Shown here one piece after another: positions 33,520 to 45,539 of a stretch of DNA of 64,000 nucleotides. Position 1 is the stretch's first letter. Every line of letters begins with the position of its first letter. Source of the stretch: Zarea fungicola (Eukaryota > Ascomycota > Sordariomycetes > Hypocreales > Cordycipitaceae); NCBI GenBank assembly GCA_900169235.1, contig FWCC01000452.1:1-64000 (forward strand). The letters run 5' to 3'. The translations under genes and the position numbers were made by a program. The notes under the pieces were generated by a model. The model worked only from the letters and a program-made list of their open reading frames with translations, was not told the DNA's origin and did no database searches.

Positions 33520-35357
33520 TGTGTTGTTTGTGTGTGAGTTGCCAGATGGAAATAGGAGTGTCGGACAATTGCCGAGTACTATAACCCTTGTCCCCAAAGC
33601 CTCAATGTGAGAGAGCAAGTACAGGTAAATGTGCCGTTCACGTAGTAGACTAACAGTCTAATAATAGTTGCTTCCGTGCGCTGGCAAATGGGATGAGCGG
33701 CGTTTATTATCGGCCACCTGCAGGCAAAATACTGGCCTTGGCCTGTCTTGGCTGTTGGTGTCACCGTTACCTTTTCAAAACATGTCCAAGATTTGGCGAT
33801 CGGCGGGCTGAGGCCTAGCAAGGCAAGACAGTAGCCCTGAATGAGGGGACGAGGCACACTTTTCACCATGGCTGGGTACACGATACGTGTATAACTTGAA
33901 AATGGTTCGCGGCGACATGGTAGGCACGCAGGCCCTTTACTGGATTGGAGTTAGTACTGTATACTGCAGCGAATACAGTGGCGACTTCTCCTGGGCGAAG
34001 CGGGGGCTAAGGAAGAGATGAGGCTTCATGGATGTCTCTGTTGCATGGTTATTCATTCAGCTGAAGACACCAATACGACCAGGGCCATCTTTGGTGCGGC
34101 TGAGGAACTGTCTGGTCCTCTGGGTGGCTGCACAAGAGCTCGGCAGAGACAGCAGGGGAGGAGTGATATCGGCGCTAGCTTAATCTATTCCCCCCCAGCC
34201 AGTCAGCATCAACGGTGCTAGGACTAGCCTAGGACACAGGCTTGCATGGTAGCGTTGCATCTGGTCGTGGCGAGCTTCCTCATTTCCCAGTGCTGCAGAG
34301 TAATCAAATCAACGGCTACCACACCTTGGAGAGACAAGTGACCAATGGCAGCCCCGGTCTACAGCCTCGTCCGAGGCCAGAGGCATACGATGCCATTTTG
34401 AATGCATTGCTCCGGGTCTTGGTGGGCCAAGATTGGCTCGCAGTGGGCACCGAATGCTGCAGGGTTCTGATGAAGCGTGGTTTACTGCCATGCGGCGCAG
34501 GACAGGCGTACTGGCCATCATGCTTGCTGTTCTGGTATGGCCTGTCCTGGACGGTCGGTGAAGCTGGACCCCTCACGGAGGTGCAGGCACATGCAGAGGG
34601 GGCGACGTTTTTGGTGCGACGGGAAAAGCGGAAGAAAATATCTCACTAGCCGGGCAAGACAGAAGTCGACTTTTCTCGGTCGGCCGACGTACTGGTGATG
34701 CCCTCCCTCATCATTGTCTGATGCGTTTGCAAGGCTGAAGCTGACGACATTTGGACCCAGAGCGCTGGATACCTGCATGTACGTACCGCCGCTGTGCTTC
34801 GCTCCATCTCTGCTCCATCTGCTCCATACCTGCAGCTGCTTTAGGCAGTTTGTCCCCTGAGAAGCCACCTGCAGCCGGCGCCAGCGTCCACTGAATTCAG
34901 GGCCCAGAGGAGACACACTCGCCACACAGGCCGCACACAGGCCACACAGGCCACACAGGCCGCACACAGGCCACACAGGCCACACAGGCCCCAAGAAAGG
35001 CCCGCCCCCAGACGCCGCAGACGTGGTTACTGGTGCAGGCACAGGCACAGAGGCAGCGCCCGCCCCCATTCTCCAGCGGTCCCGCCACAGCCGTTGCAGT
35101 GCCGTTGCAGTGCATCGCAGCGCATTGCATCGCAGTTCCAGTGGACTTGCCCGCTGTACTTCCGCCACGGTCGCCTGCGCCACCACCAGCCAGACCCTAG
35201 CCGCCTCCAAGGCTGCCATCATTCATCACCCCTCGTGTTCGGCTGGTCGACGCAACTCGAGATAAACGTCGGACACCGGACGGCTCTCTTGCCGATCGCG
35301 TCTTTGTCCTCATCATCGAAAAAGACGGGAAATTGGACGGCGCCATTGTCGACCGCC
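33520..35357. other. 1.8 kb intergenic region with minisatellite
   Basis: This region holds the promoter of the permease (minus) and of the propeller-like protein (plus). It becomes GC-rich to the right. A CACACAGG-based tandem repeat is listed separately. No gene is supported; the frame running from 35094 into the next gene has its first convincing ATG at 35358. Confidence 0.5.
34921..34990. repeat. CACACAGGC minisatellite
   Basis: Nine- and eleven-base units (gccacacag and gccgcacacag) alternate in a higher-order period of about 29 bp for a little over two periods. The repeat is visible by eye. It lies upstream of the propeller-like protein gene. Confidence 0.75.
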
Positions 35358-38300
35358 ATGGACTCGTCTACGCCCTCACCCTTGTTTATCAGGCGGGCCA
35401 CCATCTGGAAGCAGCTTGCCTTGCGTAGTGATGTCGACGACATAGTCCTCGAGCTTCTCGGAAGATTCTCCCTGGAAAAGCTCTATCTGGCCGTGGGAGA
35501 CAAGACGAGATATCAAAATGCCATGATTAATTTGCTCGTCCAGCTCGACGCCATCTTCCACCTCCAGCGCCTCACCCTGCCACCCCAGCAGCTACAAGTT
35601 GGGCCGTTTCTGGGTTTTCTTGTGAGCTGGGAGGTTGCTCTTCGCACGCTCGAGCTGGTCCTCCAAACAGTGCTCGAAGGCCGCGATAATCTCTGGGAGG
35701 CAACGGCCCTCAGAGATGAGTATCTTGCCGAGTTCTTGCTCTCGGCCCTGCGCCTGCTCACCCTGCATCCGCGGCCGCCACCTATCCAGCGTCCCAAGGA
35801 GCGACGGGCCCGATTTGCTAGAATTCACAGGCTCATGGAACAGATTTTTGACGCCTACCCGGGCCCGAAATCATTTCTACTCACAATATGTAAAGAAGTA
35901 TCTGACCGTCTGCACAACGACGCTCACTCGCTCTGCCTACCCGTGAGGATGCAACAAGAGCTTCCAAACCTGGCAGCAGAAATGGTACGGCAAAAAGACT
36001 ACATCTCTCATCAAAATTTCACAGCTAATAATACATCTAGTACCCCTTGCCGCCTTGTTTGCTGCCACCATATATCCTGGAGCTGGTTCCCGCTGATACG
36101 CTTCCGCCAAGCTGGCTCGCCCAGTTTCTGGCCCTCCGAGACGTCTCTCACTACGTCGTCGGCGCATCGCTTCAGTATGCCGCAAACTCGGAGACGCGTG
36201 AGGTTCAGCTTCGCCAAGCATCCATGGCCTCTAGAAATGCCGTCTTTTCCGCCCTACAAAATTTGCAAATACCAAGTCAATTTTCCAAAGTGGATGTAGT
36301 CGCCTCCTTCAATTCCTGCTTTCGCCTGATTCTCTGGGACACGCCCGACCTATCCAATCTTAGCTTCGACGAGCCCAGCGCCGGCGAGTACCTTGCCGAT
36401 GCACTAGATCTGCTCTCAGAAAGACTAGCCCAGCGCCAGATAGTACAGAGGGCAAGTGATCGAGAGGCAGCGCTCAATATCTCAAGGGTGACTAGGAGTA
36501 TCCAGCTACAAGACGACCCGGATGGAAGCTATTCTGCATCACAGCGCCCCTCGCAATATGTGCTCGACTGTCCCAGCAGCCACACGGTTGGAGGATCTCA
36601 ACTCCGATCGAATGGAATCAATACAACTGCAAGTCTCCTTTTGACCATGCACCATGAGCAACCCACTAACAATCGCCATAGCTGGACTCTGTCCCCATCA
36701 GCGAAATCAGGCTACCAGACTTTGCCACCTGCATAACCTGTGATGAATGCGTCACAATGGCCCGCGAACTGCCTCTGGCCAGACGAGTCTGGGAGTTGCT
36801 GAGTCCCATCAAGGTGAATGCAGATGCTGTCAATGCGGAGCGCCACATGTCAAGCACCTTTCAGATCGATTCTCCGGGAATCGAACCTCATGAACTATTC
36901 AACTACAGTAGCTACACCGCTGGTCTCAGTGACAACGGGTCCATGCCACTTGACGCAGAGCTTCCCATGCCACCCCATAGCCGACGAATGACCCTTGCAT
37001 CTACAATGGACCAGTCTAGCAACATGTCAATTGGCCCTTCGTACTCAAATACGGGCAAAAACTATTCACTTCTGGCTCACATCAGGCCATGGGCCACTGC
37101 GGAAAGCTTTCCTTCTAACCAAGACATGCCATCGGAAATTAACCCGGGCAGTAGCCACTCGCAACAAGGGAGCGATGACGTGGGTGGCATGCCATACTTT
37201 TCAATCGATACGTTGACATCATCCCGGAAGCAAAGTATAACGGAGTTGTCTTCACTAGCTTCTCCTAAATCACCAAAACCAGTAGTCATCCCTGACAAGA
37301 CACGTGCCCGCTGGAAGGTACCAAGGCCGTTCACATCAGTCAAGCGGCCATTGCCAACGGAATCCGGAGAAACAAGCTCCTTATCATCAAACCAGATTGA
37401 CGAGCAACCTGTGGAAGAAATATCACTCAAAGGACTGTTTGTCTCTGGATTAAAGACATCGGCCAAGACCAAGGCCGTTGCCAATGTCCATGTAACACTG
37501 TCACAAAATTCGTCCTATGCGCTCCTCTGGAGTCAATTCATGATCCATGTGTGGGATGTCAGCACGTCGCCTCCAACTCTTGCTCGAACAATCCCGACTG
37601 AAAGCACTTGCATCCTGGCAGCAGTCGGCAAGCGATACGTCGCCTATGTCGTGGGTAGCCGCGACCAGAGATTAACAGTACGTTGTTGGTGGAATGCCAA
37701 ATGAACCCAAATCTAACCAGTCTCTAGCTACGCATCATGGACCTTACACTGCCTACACCGACTGTGACAGAATACCGGGTCCCTTCCATACTTTGGTGTA
37801 AAAGCATTGCCATCGACCGCCAGGAAAATTATGTCGCCGTCGGTTTTGAGAACTGCCTGGTCAGGTTCTTCAAAACAGCAACCTCGGAACAGCCACGCGA
37901 AGACAACTTGCATTTCACCTTGCACAGCGTATGCCGCGGATGTCCGTCAGTGGACACGCTTGCCTTTTCAGAGGACGGCCTTTGCCTTCTCGCAGGGACA
38001 CGGAGTGCCAAGGGTGTTGTCCAGATATACTTGTGGCGCTTCCCTTTTGAGAATTTCGAGGAGCTTATTTCCTGCCGCTATTCCGTGCCTATGCATGAAT
38101 CCGAGGACAATGGCATATCGGCCGTCATTATGCGATCGCAGCAGGGAGCGGAAGACAGCCTCCTCTGCGTCACGACGTGGACGCAATCCGGAACACCAGT
38201 CCTGATACAGCCGCAAGATGGCTATCGCACAGAAATCAAACCTGCACCGAGCAGTATTCACGGGAAGCTCGGGAACCGCATAAAGTGTGCTGCGTTTTCT

Positions 38301-38789
38301 GCTTCGGGCAGGCAATTGGCCATGGTGAATGACAAGGGCCACTTTTATCTCATATCAAACCTCAACTCGAAACCGATGGACATACGCCGAAGAGCGACGA
38401 CTAGGGAGCTCACTTCAAAGAGCTGTGCTTTGACCATGTCATTTATGACGTTGGCGTCTGAGGAGACGGCGGTCATGGTGTGGGTTGACCCATCCCGAGG
38501 CAAAGCATTCATGAGGAAGACTTCAGTTGGCATGAGAGTGAGTACTTTTTACTTTGGTTTGCTTATCGCAGTGTGCTAATACAGCTCCCAATAGTCGAGT
38601 AACAGCATTCTTGAAACGAATGGGCCTGTGTATGTTGCGTCATCGTCGGCACCCCGAAGCACTTATATGGGGGATATCAACTCCAGGTCGGAGCTACCCG
38701 GTAATCCAACTCCGGTGGAACTGGACTCGCGGCCTTCGAGGGAAAAGTCGAAAAACATTCCAAGAAAGCATCTAAAGTTGGTCAGCTAG
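35358..38789 (+). CDS. Large unknown protein with C-terminal WD40-like propeller
   Basis: Five exons encode about 1057 residues: 35358-35984, 36041 to about 36586, 36682-37677, 37728-38537, 38595-38789. The second exon's donor is uncertain: a GT in phase is needed, and 36587 (GTTGGA) or 36560 (GTGCTC) both work. The acceptor at 36681 has a perfect CTAAC branch. The N-terminal half is helical (VDDIVLELLGRF, LVQLDAIFHLQRL) and contains a CITCDECV motif. The middle is Ser/Pro-rich. From residue about 560 onward, repeated strands such as YALLWSQFMIHVWDV, CKSIAIDRQENYVAVGF and IKCAAFSASGRQLAMV look like WD40-type propeller blades. No membrane segment is seen. I do not recognise a named family. A scaffold role is plausible but inferred. 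Confidence 0.7.
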
Positions 38790-39488
38790 GTTTCTTACTT
38801 TTTACTTTCCTTTTTTCTTTTGCATATTGAATGGCGGTTGCATTTGTGCAAGACAATACATGGAGGCCGACTAGCGTAGATGAAGCATGAAGACCAAAGG
38901 GGTGTCATCTGGCGCAAAGTGATTTTATGATTATTTACTTTTTTCTTGGGACGATATTGGATAGTTTAATTATCAAAGATTTAATCTTTCCACGTTTCAG
39001 TCTTTTCATTGTTGGTGAACCATGGTCTAGAGCGACTACGGTCGTCACATTGACCTGGCCGATATACAATAAGAGTATGAGCAGAATACAAATGGAAGAC
39101 AACAGGCACTGTAAAACTGAAACTTGTACGAATACTCATATTGCCCAGGTTGGCCGCATTGTATTATGCTGGCCCATCAATATCGGTGACTGATGACAGC
39201 CACTGTCGAGCGGTGCGACTTGGTACGCCGCGACTGTCCTGCTTTTCAACAGCGCCAGCAATAAAAACAAAGGAGAAAAAGAGAAAAAGTTACACGAAAT
39301 CTTCAGCGTCTTTATCCACCGTTTTCCATTTCTTCATCCATAAGTACATGCCCATTATAGCCCCCTCCTTTAATCCTTCCCAATACTACTGCACCTGTCT
39401 ACAGTTCAGAGATCTACGCAGATAATTTTTCTTCTTTTTTTGGCTTATAACCAACGAAAATGCTGCTTCGAGAGGTAAAGGAACCGGC
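38790..39488. other. intergenic region
   Basis: A/T-rich spacer between the propeller-like gene and the decayed hydrolase. No gene is seen. Confidence 0.5.
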
Positions 39489-40458
39489 GGCTACCAAAAA
39501 TCATACATCTTTGAGCCGCCAGGCCCACACACGTACACCGTCAGCTTCCTCCACGACGCCGGCGACGGCATACCAGAGGATTTTGCGCGCGAGCTCCTCG
39601 AATGCAAAGCCAGCCTCGGCGGGCCGGACACGGAGCCGCCGCCGCACAAGACCATTATGACGGACCTTTTCCCCACCGTGCGCTGTGTGTTTCCCTTTGC
39701 GCCGCCGTCGCCCATGGACTTTGCTGGCGCGCGCGTCCATCGCCGCGCCGCCCTTTCGGTAGTGGCTCTTTGAGATGGGTCGGCGCTCCAACGACGACAG
39801 TGGCAATGACAGCAACGACAAAGGAATGATGCGAAAGAGCGTCAATATGATTCTGCATGTGGTGGCGGAACAGGAGAGGCAAGTACCGCGCAATCACATC
39901 TTTCTGGGCGGCGTGGGCCAGGGATGCGCCGCCGCGCTGGCTGCGTTTTTGGCGGACGGCACGGGTGAGTTTGCCGGGCTCATTGGGCTGGGAGGCTGGT
40001 TTCCGCGCGTCAAGGAGGCGGAGGAGATGGGCTGGAGGCATGTTTGCTCTCCGACTGGTGAGCTCTTTGCGGCGGTGCAGACGTTGTACAATCGCGGCGG
40101 CGAGGATGATGGCGCTGACGTTCCTGGTGCGACGGCGGTGCCAGAGCCTGTGCCTCGGTGGATGAAAGGGACTCCGATATTGATGGAGCATTTTGTCCAT
40201 GATGCCATTATTCCGTTTGAGAATGGGCGTAGGGCTAAACAGTTTTTGGAGAAGGTTGGGCTGAGGGTGGACTGGCGCGCGTACGACGAGGGTGGTGAGT
40301 ATGGGATCAATAAGCCCCGCGGCGTGGGGGTATGGGCAATTTTATCTTGGCAAAAGTGCAAGGCTTGGATTGTTGGACGCAGAAAGATCTTCCAACCCCG
40401 GGAGGGAGCTCAGCGGCAGTGGCTCAACGTTGAGGGTGGTAGTATGCCTTGGAGATAG
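39489..40458 (+). pseudogene. Decayed LYPLA-type serine hydrolase (acyl-protein thioesterase-like)
   Basis: Two adjacent frames together read as a phospholipase/carboxylesterase (acyl-protein thioesterase) homologue. The first half reads YIFEPPGPHTYTVSFLHDAG, then IMTDLFPTVRCVFPFAPP and RRAALS. The second half, one frame over, continues WLFEM from 39763 and then NHIFLGGVGQGCAAAL. A one-base gain around 39759-39762 separates the frames: four bases sit where one codon is expected, and the first frame hits a stop at 39771. The nucleophile-elbow serine is replaced by glycine (GVGQG, codon 39916-39918). The C-terminal GxHW-type histidine is also missing (GEYGINKP). The Asp region (EHFVHDAIIPFENG) remains. 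No ATG in the first frame was found. Frameshift plus loss of Ser and His make an inactive relic likely; a sequencing error alone would not explain the residue losses. Confidence 0.65.
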
Positions 40459-41290
40459 CAGGGAGTTTGTTGCTCAATTTTGTTCAATCAGTACCGCATT
40501 TCTGCCTCATGAGAACATGATAGCTGCAGTTGCATAAAGCTCAAATTAACAGGCAGCCCACGCACAGCTCCTCATTGATGTTGGTTTAGTATGTATTGCA
40601 GTTCGGACAGGACAAGTTGTACGGTGGTCCGGAGGCTGCGCTCACCCCCTGCATAATTTTCCATACCTGGATAGTCAAAATGACGTTTTGAAAAGAAACA
40701 TTGATTACCAAGTTGTAAGAGACGCGTAATTGTTGAGAGGCATGCCGTCGAGCTGACGAGCGATGCTGACCTAGTTGGGATGTGCGACGAGTCATGCCGC
40801 TAGTCCATCGGCGACCAGGGCGATGCAAGTACAGCAAAAATGTCAATACTTTGACTTGAACAGATACTGGTGATGAATTCTGGCTCTGAAAGCTTACGGA
40901 AGAAATAACTTAACGCCGGCCGGATTTCTCAGACTTCCGCCCCGTGTACCACTTACACATCTACCCGACATGGGTCATGTCAAATCAGCCCTACTCCACC
41001 ACTGGACCCCAGTATGCTCGGATTTCAGACCACATTATTGGTCCGTGGATACTCCATTCCTTGCTTGGTTTCCTATTCGGGCCACGATGGCTCATCTAGC
41101 GTCATTCAGCATCGTTGGAGCCGGAGCGCAAAGCGGGCTCACAGGGGATTGGAATATGAGTATGAAGGGGGAAATAGCATAAAAGGAGGAGCGTGGCTAC
41201 GTAGAATAAGAATAGCTATGACACCAATACTCTACTTGCACTCGAGCCTTCTTCCCTCTTTAAAACTCAATCATTAGTACGCAGACCGCC
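40459..41290. other. intergenic / promoter region
   Basis: Spacer between the decayed hydrolase and the short-chain dehydrogenase. No gene is seen. Confidence 0.5.
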
Positions 41291-42238
41291 ATGGGTGGCC
41301 AAAAGATTTCCTTCCGCCCAGCAGTGGATATCCCGTCTCTGGCGGGCAAGGTCATTCTCATCACAGGCGGCAACAGCGGTCTGGGAAAACAGTCCGCCAT
41401 TGATCTGGCCAAGCATGGACCTGCCCAAGTCTGGATCGCCGGCCGCAACGAGGACAAGGCGCGCCCGGCCCTCGCCAGCATACAAGAAGCCGCCAGCGAC
41501 GCCGGCACAATGGTAAAATTTCTCCCGCTCGATCTGGGATCGTTTGCTTCCGTCGCCAAAGCCGCAGAAACCTTCTGCGCCGCCGTGGATCGGCTCGACA
41601 TGTTGTTCCTGAACGCCGGCATCATGGACGTGGTGCCCAGCCTCACTGCAGATGGCTACGAGGCCCAATTTGGGACAAACCACATGGGCCACGCGCTGCT
41701 CCTCAAGCTTCTCACACCACTTTTGCTGCGCACAGCAGCGCACGCCGCATCGCCAGCGGATGTGCGCGTGGTGGTGGTGAGCTCCGAGGGCCACAAGTAC
41801 TCCGTGCCGGGCGGGATCCGCTTCGACACGCTCAAGACCAACGGGTGGAACATGTCTTCGCTTGCACGCTACGGACAGAGCAAAATGGCCAATGTGATTT
41901 TCGCGAGCGAGGTGGCGAAGCGGTATCCGCAGTGGACGACGGTGTCGCTGCACCCGGGGACGGTCAAGACGGAGCTCCACCAGTCCGGGGACGGAGAGAG
42001 CCTGATGCTACGGGTTTTTCAAAAAGTTCTTTTGCCGTTTGTGGGCCTCCCCGTCGATAAAGGCGTGCATAATCATCTCTGGGCCGCGACGGCCAAGGGC
42101 GTGGTGAGCGGCGAGTATTATGAGCCGGTCGGTGTCGGTGGAAAGGCGCACCGTACGGCGACTGATGGGTTGTTGGGCAGTGAGCTGTGGAATTGGACAG
42201 AGCATGAGCTAAAGGGGTTTGAAGCCAAGGAAATGTGA
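41291..42238 (+). CDS. Short-chain dehydrogenase/reductase (retinol dehydrogenase-like)
   Basis: An intronless 315-residue classical-type SDR. The cofactor motif TGGNSGLG (residues 25-32), the LNAG motif (107-110), the active-site Ser in VVVVSSEG (164/165) and the Y194-x3-K198 pair in YGQSKMAN are all intact. This predicts a Rossmann-fold NAD(P)(H)-dependent oxidoreductase. The Asn-Arg after the second strand (AGRNEDKA) favours NADP(H). GTNHMGH and HPGTVKTEL are typical of the retinol-dehydrogenase/WW-oxidoreductase-like fungal SDRs. No signal peptide is seen. It lies 396 bp before a Zn2Cys6 regulator on the same strand, which may be coincidence. The substrate is unknown; such enzymes act on steroids, polyketides or small alcohols. 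Confidence 0.9.
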   Translation: MGGQKISFRPAVDIPSLAGKVILITGGNSGLGKQSAIDLAKHGPAQVWIAGRNEDKARPALASIQEAASDAGTMVKFLPLDLGSFASVAKAAETFCAAVDRLDMLFLNAGIMDVVPSLTADGYEAQFGTNHMGHALLLKLLTPLLLRTAAHAASPADVRVVVVSSEGHKYSVPGGIRFDTLKTNGWNMSSLARYGQSKMANVIFASEVAKRYPQWTTVSLHPGTVKTELHQSGDGESLMLRVFQKVLLPFVGLPVDKGVHNHLWAATAKGVVSGEYYEPVGVGGKAHRTATDGLLGSELWNWTEHELKGFEAKEM

Positions 42239-42634
42239 TTTTATAAATGTGATTTTAGAAATTTAGTTTTTTTTTCCTTCTAGATCTAGTAATAATTAAT
42301 GACGAACACTGGACCTTTGCTTTCCTTACCATGAGACGGCAAAAACCCACACATCTTGGGCAGCAGCAAAGTGTGACACCGAGTACCAAGTGATATCTTC
42401 TCATCAAAATTGAACTGAGGCAGTGGCTTGACAAATTAATTACATTTTCACTGCAAGTAACAAGGCAAACTGTAGCTGTCTCGCTCACTTACACGGTAAC
42501 CATATGCGCTGGTGATGGACTTTAGTCAGCAAAAAGTTAAAAACTTATGACTCGTCTGTCTCCGCTCTGTCAACCATGTGGACGTCGAATCTCGAACAAA
42601 TGCATCCAGTCATCGGGTTTACTCTGTCACATAA
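42239..42634. other. intergenic region
   Basis: A 396 bp spacer between the SDR and the Zn2Cys6 regulator. No gene is seen. Confidence 0.5.
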
Positions 42635-44350
42635 ATGGAGCGCCAGTGGGATGTAGCAAAAATACACCAGCGCCTGCCCGTGAGACGAGTCAAGACTGGC
42701 TGTCGGACCTGCAAGTGAGTGTCAAACGATTGGGCGTGGGCTTTACTCGTGCATGTTCTTACATTGACTAGAAATCGCAAGGTAAAATGCGACGAAAGCC
42801 GACCGAGCTGTCGGAAGTGCATCGTCGCAGGCCGCATCTGTGATGGCTACGGCGTCTGGGACGGCGTCAGCTCGCGCGGCGGCTTTGTGGCGCTGCCCCA
42901 GTCCGCCAAAACGCATGGCATGGTTGCGCGGTACATTGTGCCGAGTCTTCTCGCCGACCTCGACTGTGCGGAGCGGCGCGCGTTTACCTGGCTCATTCAT
43001 CGCACGCTGGTCAAGGTCCCAGGACTCTTTCCCTCCGCGTTCTGGCACACGCTGGTTCCGCAAATCAGCATGAACAGGCGGTGCGTGCTCCACGCTGCTC
43101 TGGCTCTCGCTTCGGGGCACGAGAGCGCAATGCTGGCTGCGCCTGATCGTCTTGGCTCGACAAGCTCTACCAGTGCGCAGGAGCGGTTCAGTCTGCAGCA
43201 GTATAACAAGGCGATAACATGCTTGATGCCACTGCTTGGGACAGAAGAGGGTGATGCCACGGATATGATTCTCATTGTGTGCCTGCTCTTCTCTTGTCTC
43301 GAGCTTCTCAACGGCCATTACAAGACCGGCCAAGTGCATTTACAAGCTGCATTTGAGCTGGCCCGCAAGGGCTTGGCGACGCATAAAAGCGCGACGGCAA
43401 ACTCAACATTTGCGTGGCTGAGTGAAGTGGTGGGGAGGCTGGCGCTGCAGTCATATCTACTCGAGAGCAATGCCCTCAAACTGCAAAACATGGAGGCCCT
43501 ACAGCATCTCTCTATGCCCACCTCGAGTGCATTGCTGAACCGGGCGCGACTACCCATGGACAAGCTTCTACATAGAGCCTACACGCTGAGGCAATGGGAG
43601 CTAGACAACCCATCGCCCACAGACACAATGGCCAAGGATTGGCTAATGACTGCCAAACAGGCGACGCAGTCAGAGTTGGACTCTTGGCCGAGTTTATATC
43701 TGCCACATGAGCGGGATGGGGGCGGGCGGCTTTCACCGAGGGAGCTACTTGGGTTCCAAATACTGCGAATCTATCATACCGTCGCCCACATCCTCGTCGG
43801 CAGTGTTGGCAGCGATTTGGACGAATGCATATTCGACGACTATACTAGCTACTTTGAGTGTATACTCGACGGCACTGCCGATATTCTGGTCGCATCGGAA
43901 GCCATGCGGCACCAGGACGTGGCGGCTGGTCTGAATTCCCAGTCGCTCAACTTTACTATAGACTTGGGTTTGATACCACCAGTATACTTTACAGCGCTCA
44001 AATGTCGCGTGCCACGTGTGCGGCGTCGGGCGATTGCTCTGCTGGCCCATTCGTTGCACCAGGAGGGCATATGGAATGGGAAGCTGGCTGCCATTGTTTC
44101 GGAAAAGGTGATGAATATAGAGGAAAGCTTCATTAATCGAAATGGCTTCCAGAATAGTAATAATTTGTGCAGGGATGGATCTCAAGAGTCCATTGTGCCA
44201 GAAAGCTGCAGAATTGTTGACGTTCATGCCGAGCTGCCGAATCTGCCCCATGGAGTGCTGGCGATGGAATGCCGTCAAAGAAGCACGACTGGAGCATGGG
44301 ATACGATACGGAAAAGTTATGACTTGAAAGCAGAAATATGGGATAGCTGA
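42635..44350 (+). CDS. Zn2Cys6 transcription factor (Fungal_trans_2 type)
   Basis: Two exons (42635-42714 and 42772-44350) encode 552 residues. The intron (GTGAGT donor, TTGACTAG acceptor) splits the zinc cluster, so the DNA-binding domain exists only after splicing. The cluster reads RRVKTGCRTCK joined to NRKVKCDESRPSCRKC, with cysteines at 23, 26, 33, 40, 43 and 50, all six present. ATG 42635 gives 22 residues before the first Cys. The following fungal-specific factor domain of the Fungal_trans_2 type starts with AERRAFTWLIHRT, then LFPSAFWHTLVPQ and VLHAALALASGHE. Nuclear regulator; targets unknown. It stands at the left edge of the accessory region and could control neighbouring enzymes, but no binding sites were demonstrated. 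Confidence 0.9.
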
Positions 44351-45133
44351 TAATATGTCCAATTTTGGTGGCATCTATAAGTCTTCAGTCTAGGCAGTTC
44401 GAAGATGGTGACTGAAAGCAGAACCTCGGTGTCGCAGACCTGTAGAACAGGACAATAGTCATCACACAATATTGGAATAATCGATATATAACTATAAAAA
44501 AATTAATAATTGATTCTATTCTATCTCGATTGAATACTCTCGTTAACAATGTTATTACGCGCGACTTACATCCTCACCGATGGCATGGGGATTGGTACAC
44601 TACAGTCACAATGCCCGACACGGTACGGAGTACGGATGCACACAAGCTTAGATCCAACCGTACTATCTAAGTAAGACGTATTCGCGAACAGGGATCCGGC
44701 AGAATAGGCTGCTGATATAAGGCACGGCAATTAATTTGATTCAGTTGTTCGACATGAGCTCCATGGCTAGTCATTCCAGTGAGTTGAAAGCTACAGATAT
44801 ACGGCGTACCGATACACCCATGCTACAAGATATTGTCTTGCCCAAATCTCAAGCTAGAGACATGTAACACCAGGTCATCAGGCATGTGGGAGAGACATTA
44901 AGCGCTGAGTGGTGGGTTGTTTCTGGACGGTTTCCATCCTGTAGACCAGAGTGCAACGGTTTTGCCACAGGCTGCTGAATGCTTCGCCCAGCGCCATGGT
45001 ATGGCTTTCAAGAGAGCTAAGAAGCGGATATGTTTTCACCTCCTGCCACCGTTCAACTGTATCCGTACACCCTCATGCACTACCACGCCTACTGGTACAC
45101 GACGCTGCTGAAGCGGCAATTACAGCAGTATGC

Positions 45134-45388
45134 ACATGTCTCGGCGGCATTTAGCCTTTCGGGCCTAACTTCTACTTGCGCCGCCGTTTAATCATGTCTA
45201 CTCCGTACTGACTAGCTCAATCCTTGACAAATTTGGTGTCTCTCATGGTATTTAAACAGTGTCCACATGTCTCACCGGCATTCAGCTTTTCGAGCCCAAC
45301 TACTACTTGTGCCGTTGCTTAATCATGTCTACTGACTGGCTCATTCGTTGATAAATTTGTTGTCTCTCATGGTACTCAAACAGTGGCC
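45134..45388. repeat. Diverged tandem duplication (131 + 124 bp)
   Basis: Unit 1 (45134-45264) and unit 2 (45265-45388) align along their whole length. Both start ACATGTCTC, share TTAATCATGTCTACT in the middle and TGTCTCTCATGGTA near the end, and finish AAACAGTG(T/G)CC. Many of the differences are C/T or G/A transitions, for example GGGCCTAACT against GAGCCCAACT. A small deletion in unit 2 removes CCGTACT. They lie just before the promoter of the small secreted protein gene at 45540. Confidence 0.75.
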
Positions 45389-45418
45389 ACTGAGGCAAGC
45401 GCGGCAAAAGCTGGTTAG

Positions 45419-45426
45419 TATATAAA
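45419..45426 (+). promoter_or_regulatory. TATA box
   Basis: TATATAAA lies about 120 bp before ATG 45540 of the small secreted protein, in the expected position for a fungal TATA element. Confidence 0.55.
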
Positions 45427-45539
45427 GCAGAGCTTCCCCTCATAACTATAGCGCAGACTAGAGTTCTGACTATCTACCATCAATTTCTCTACTTTGACTT
45501 TACGCATCTTATTCTATTCATTTCAAGGCCATTAGCAAA

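Larger units (their letters stand above)
44351..45539. other. intergenic region with tandem duplication
   Basis: This is A/T-rich spacer with one TACGGAGTA word at 44624-44632 and its complement at 45199-45207. It also holds the diverged tandem duplication and the TATA box listed separately. No gene is seen. Confidence 0.5.
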
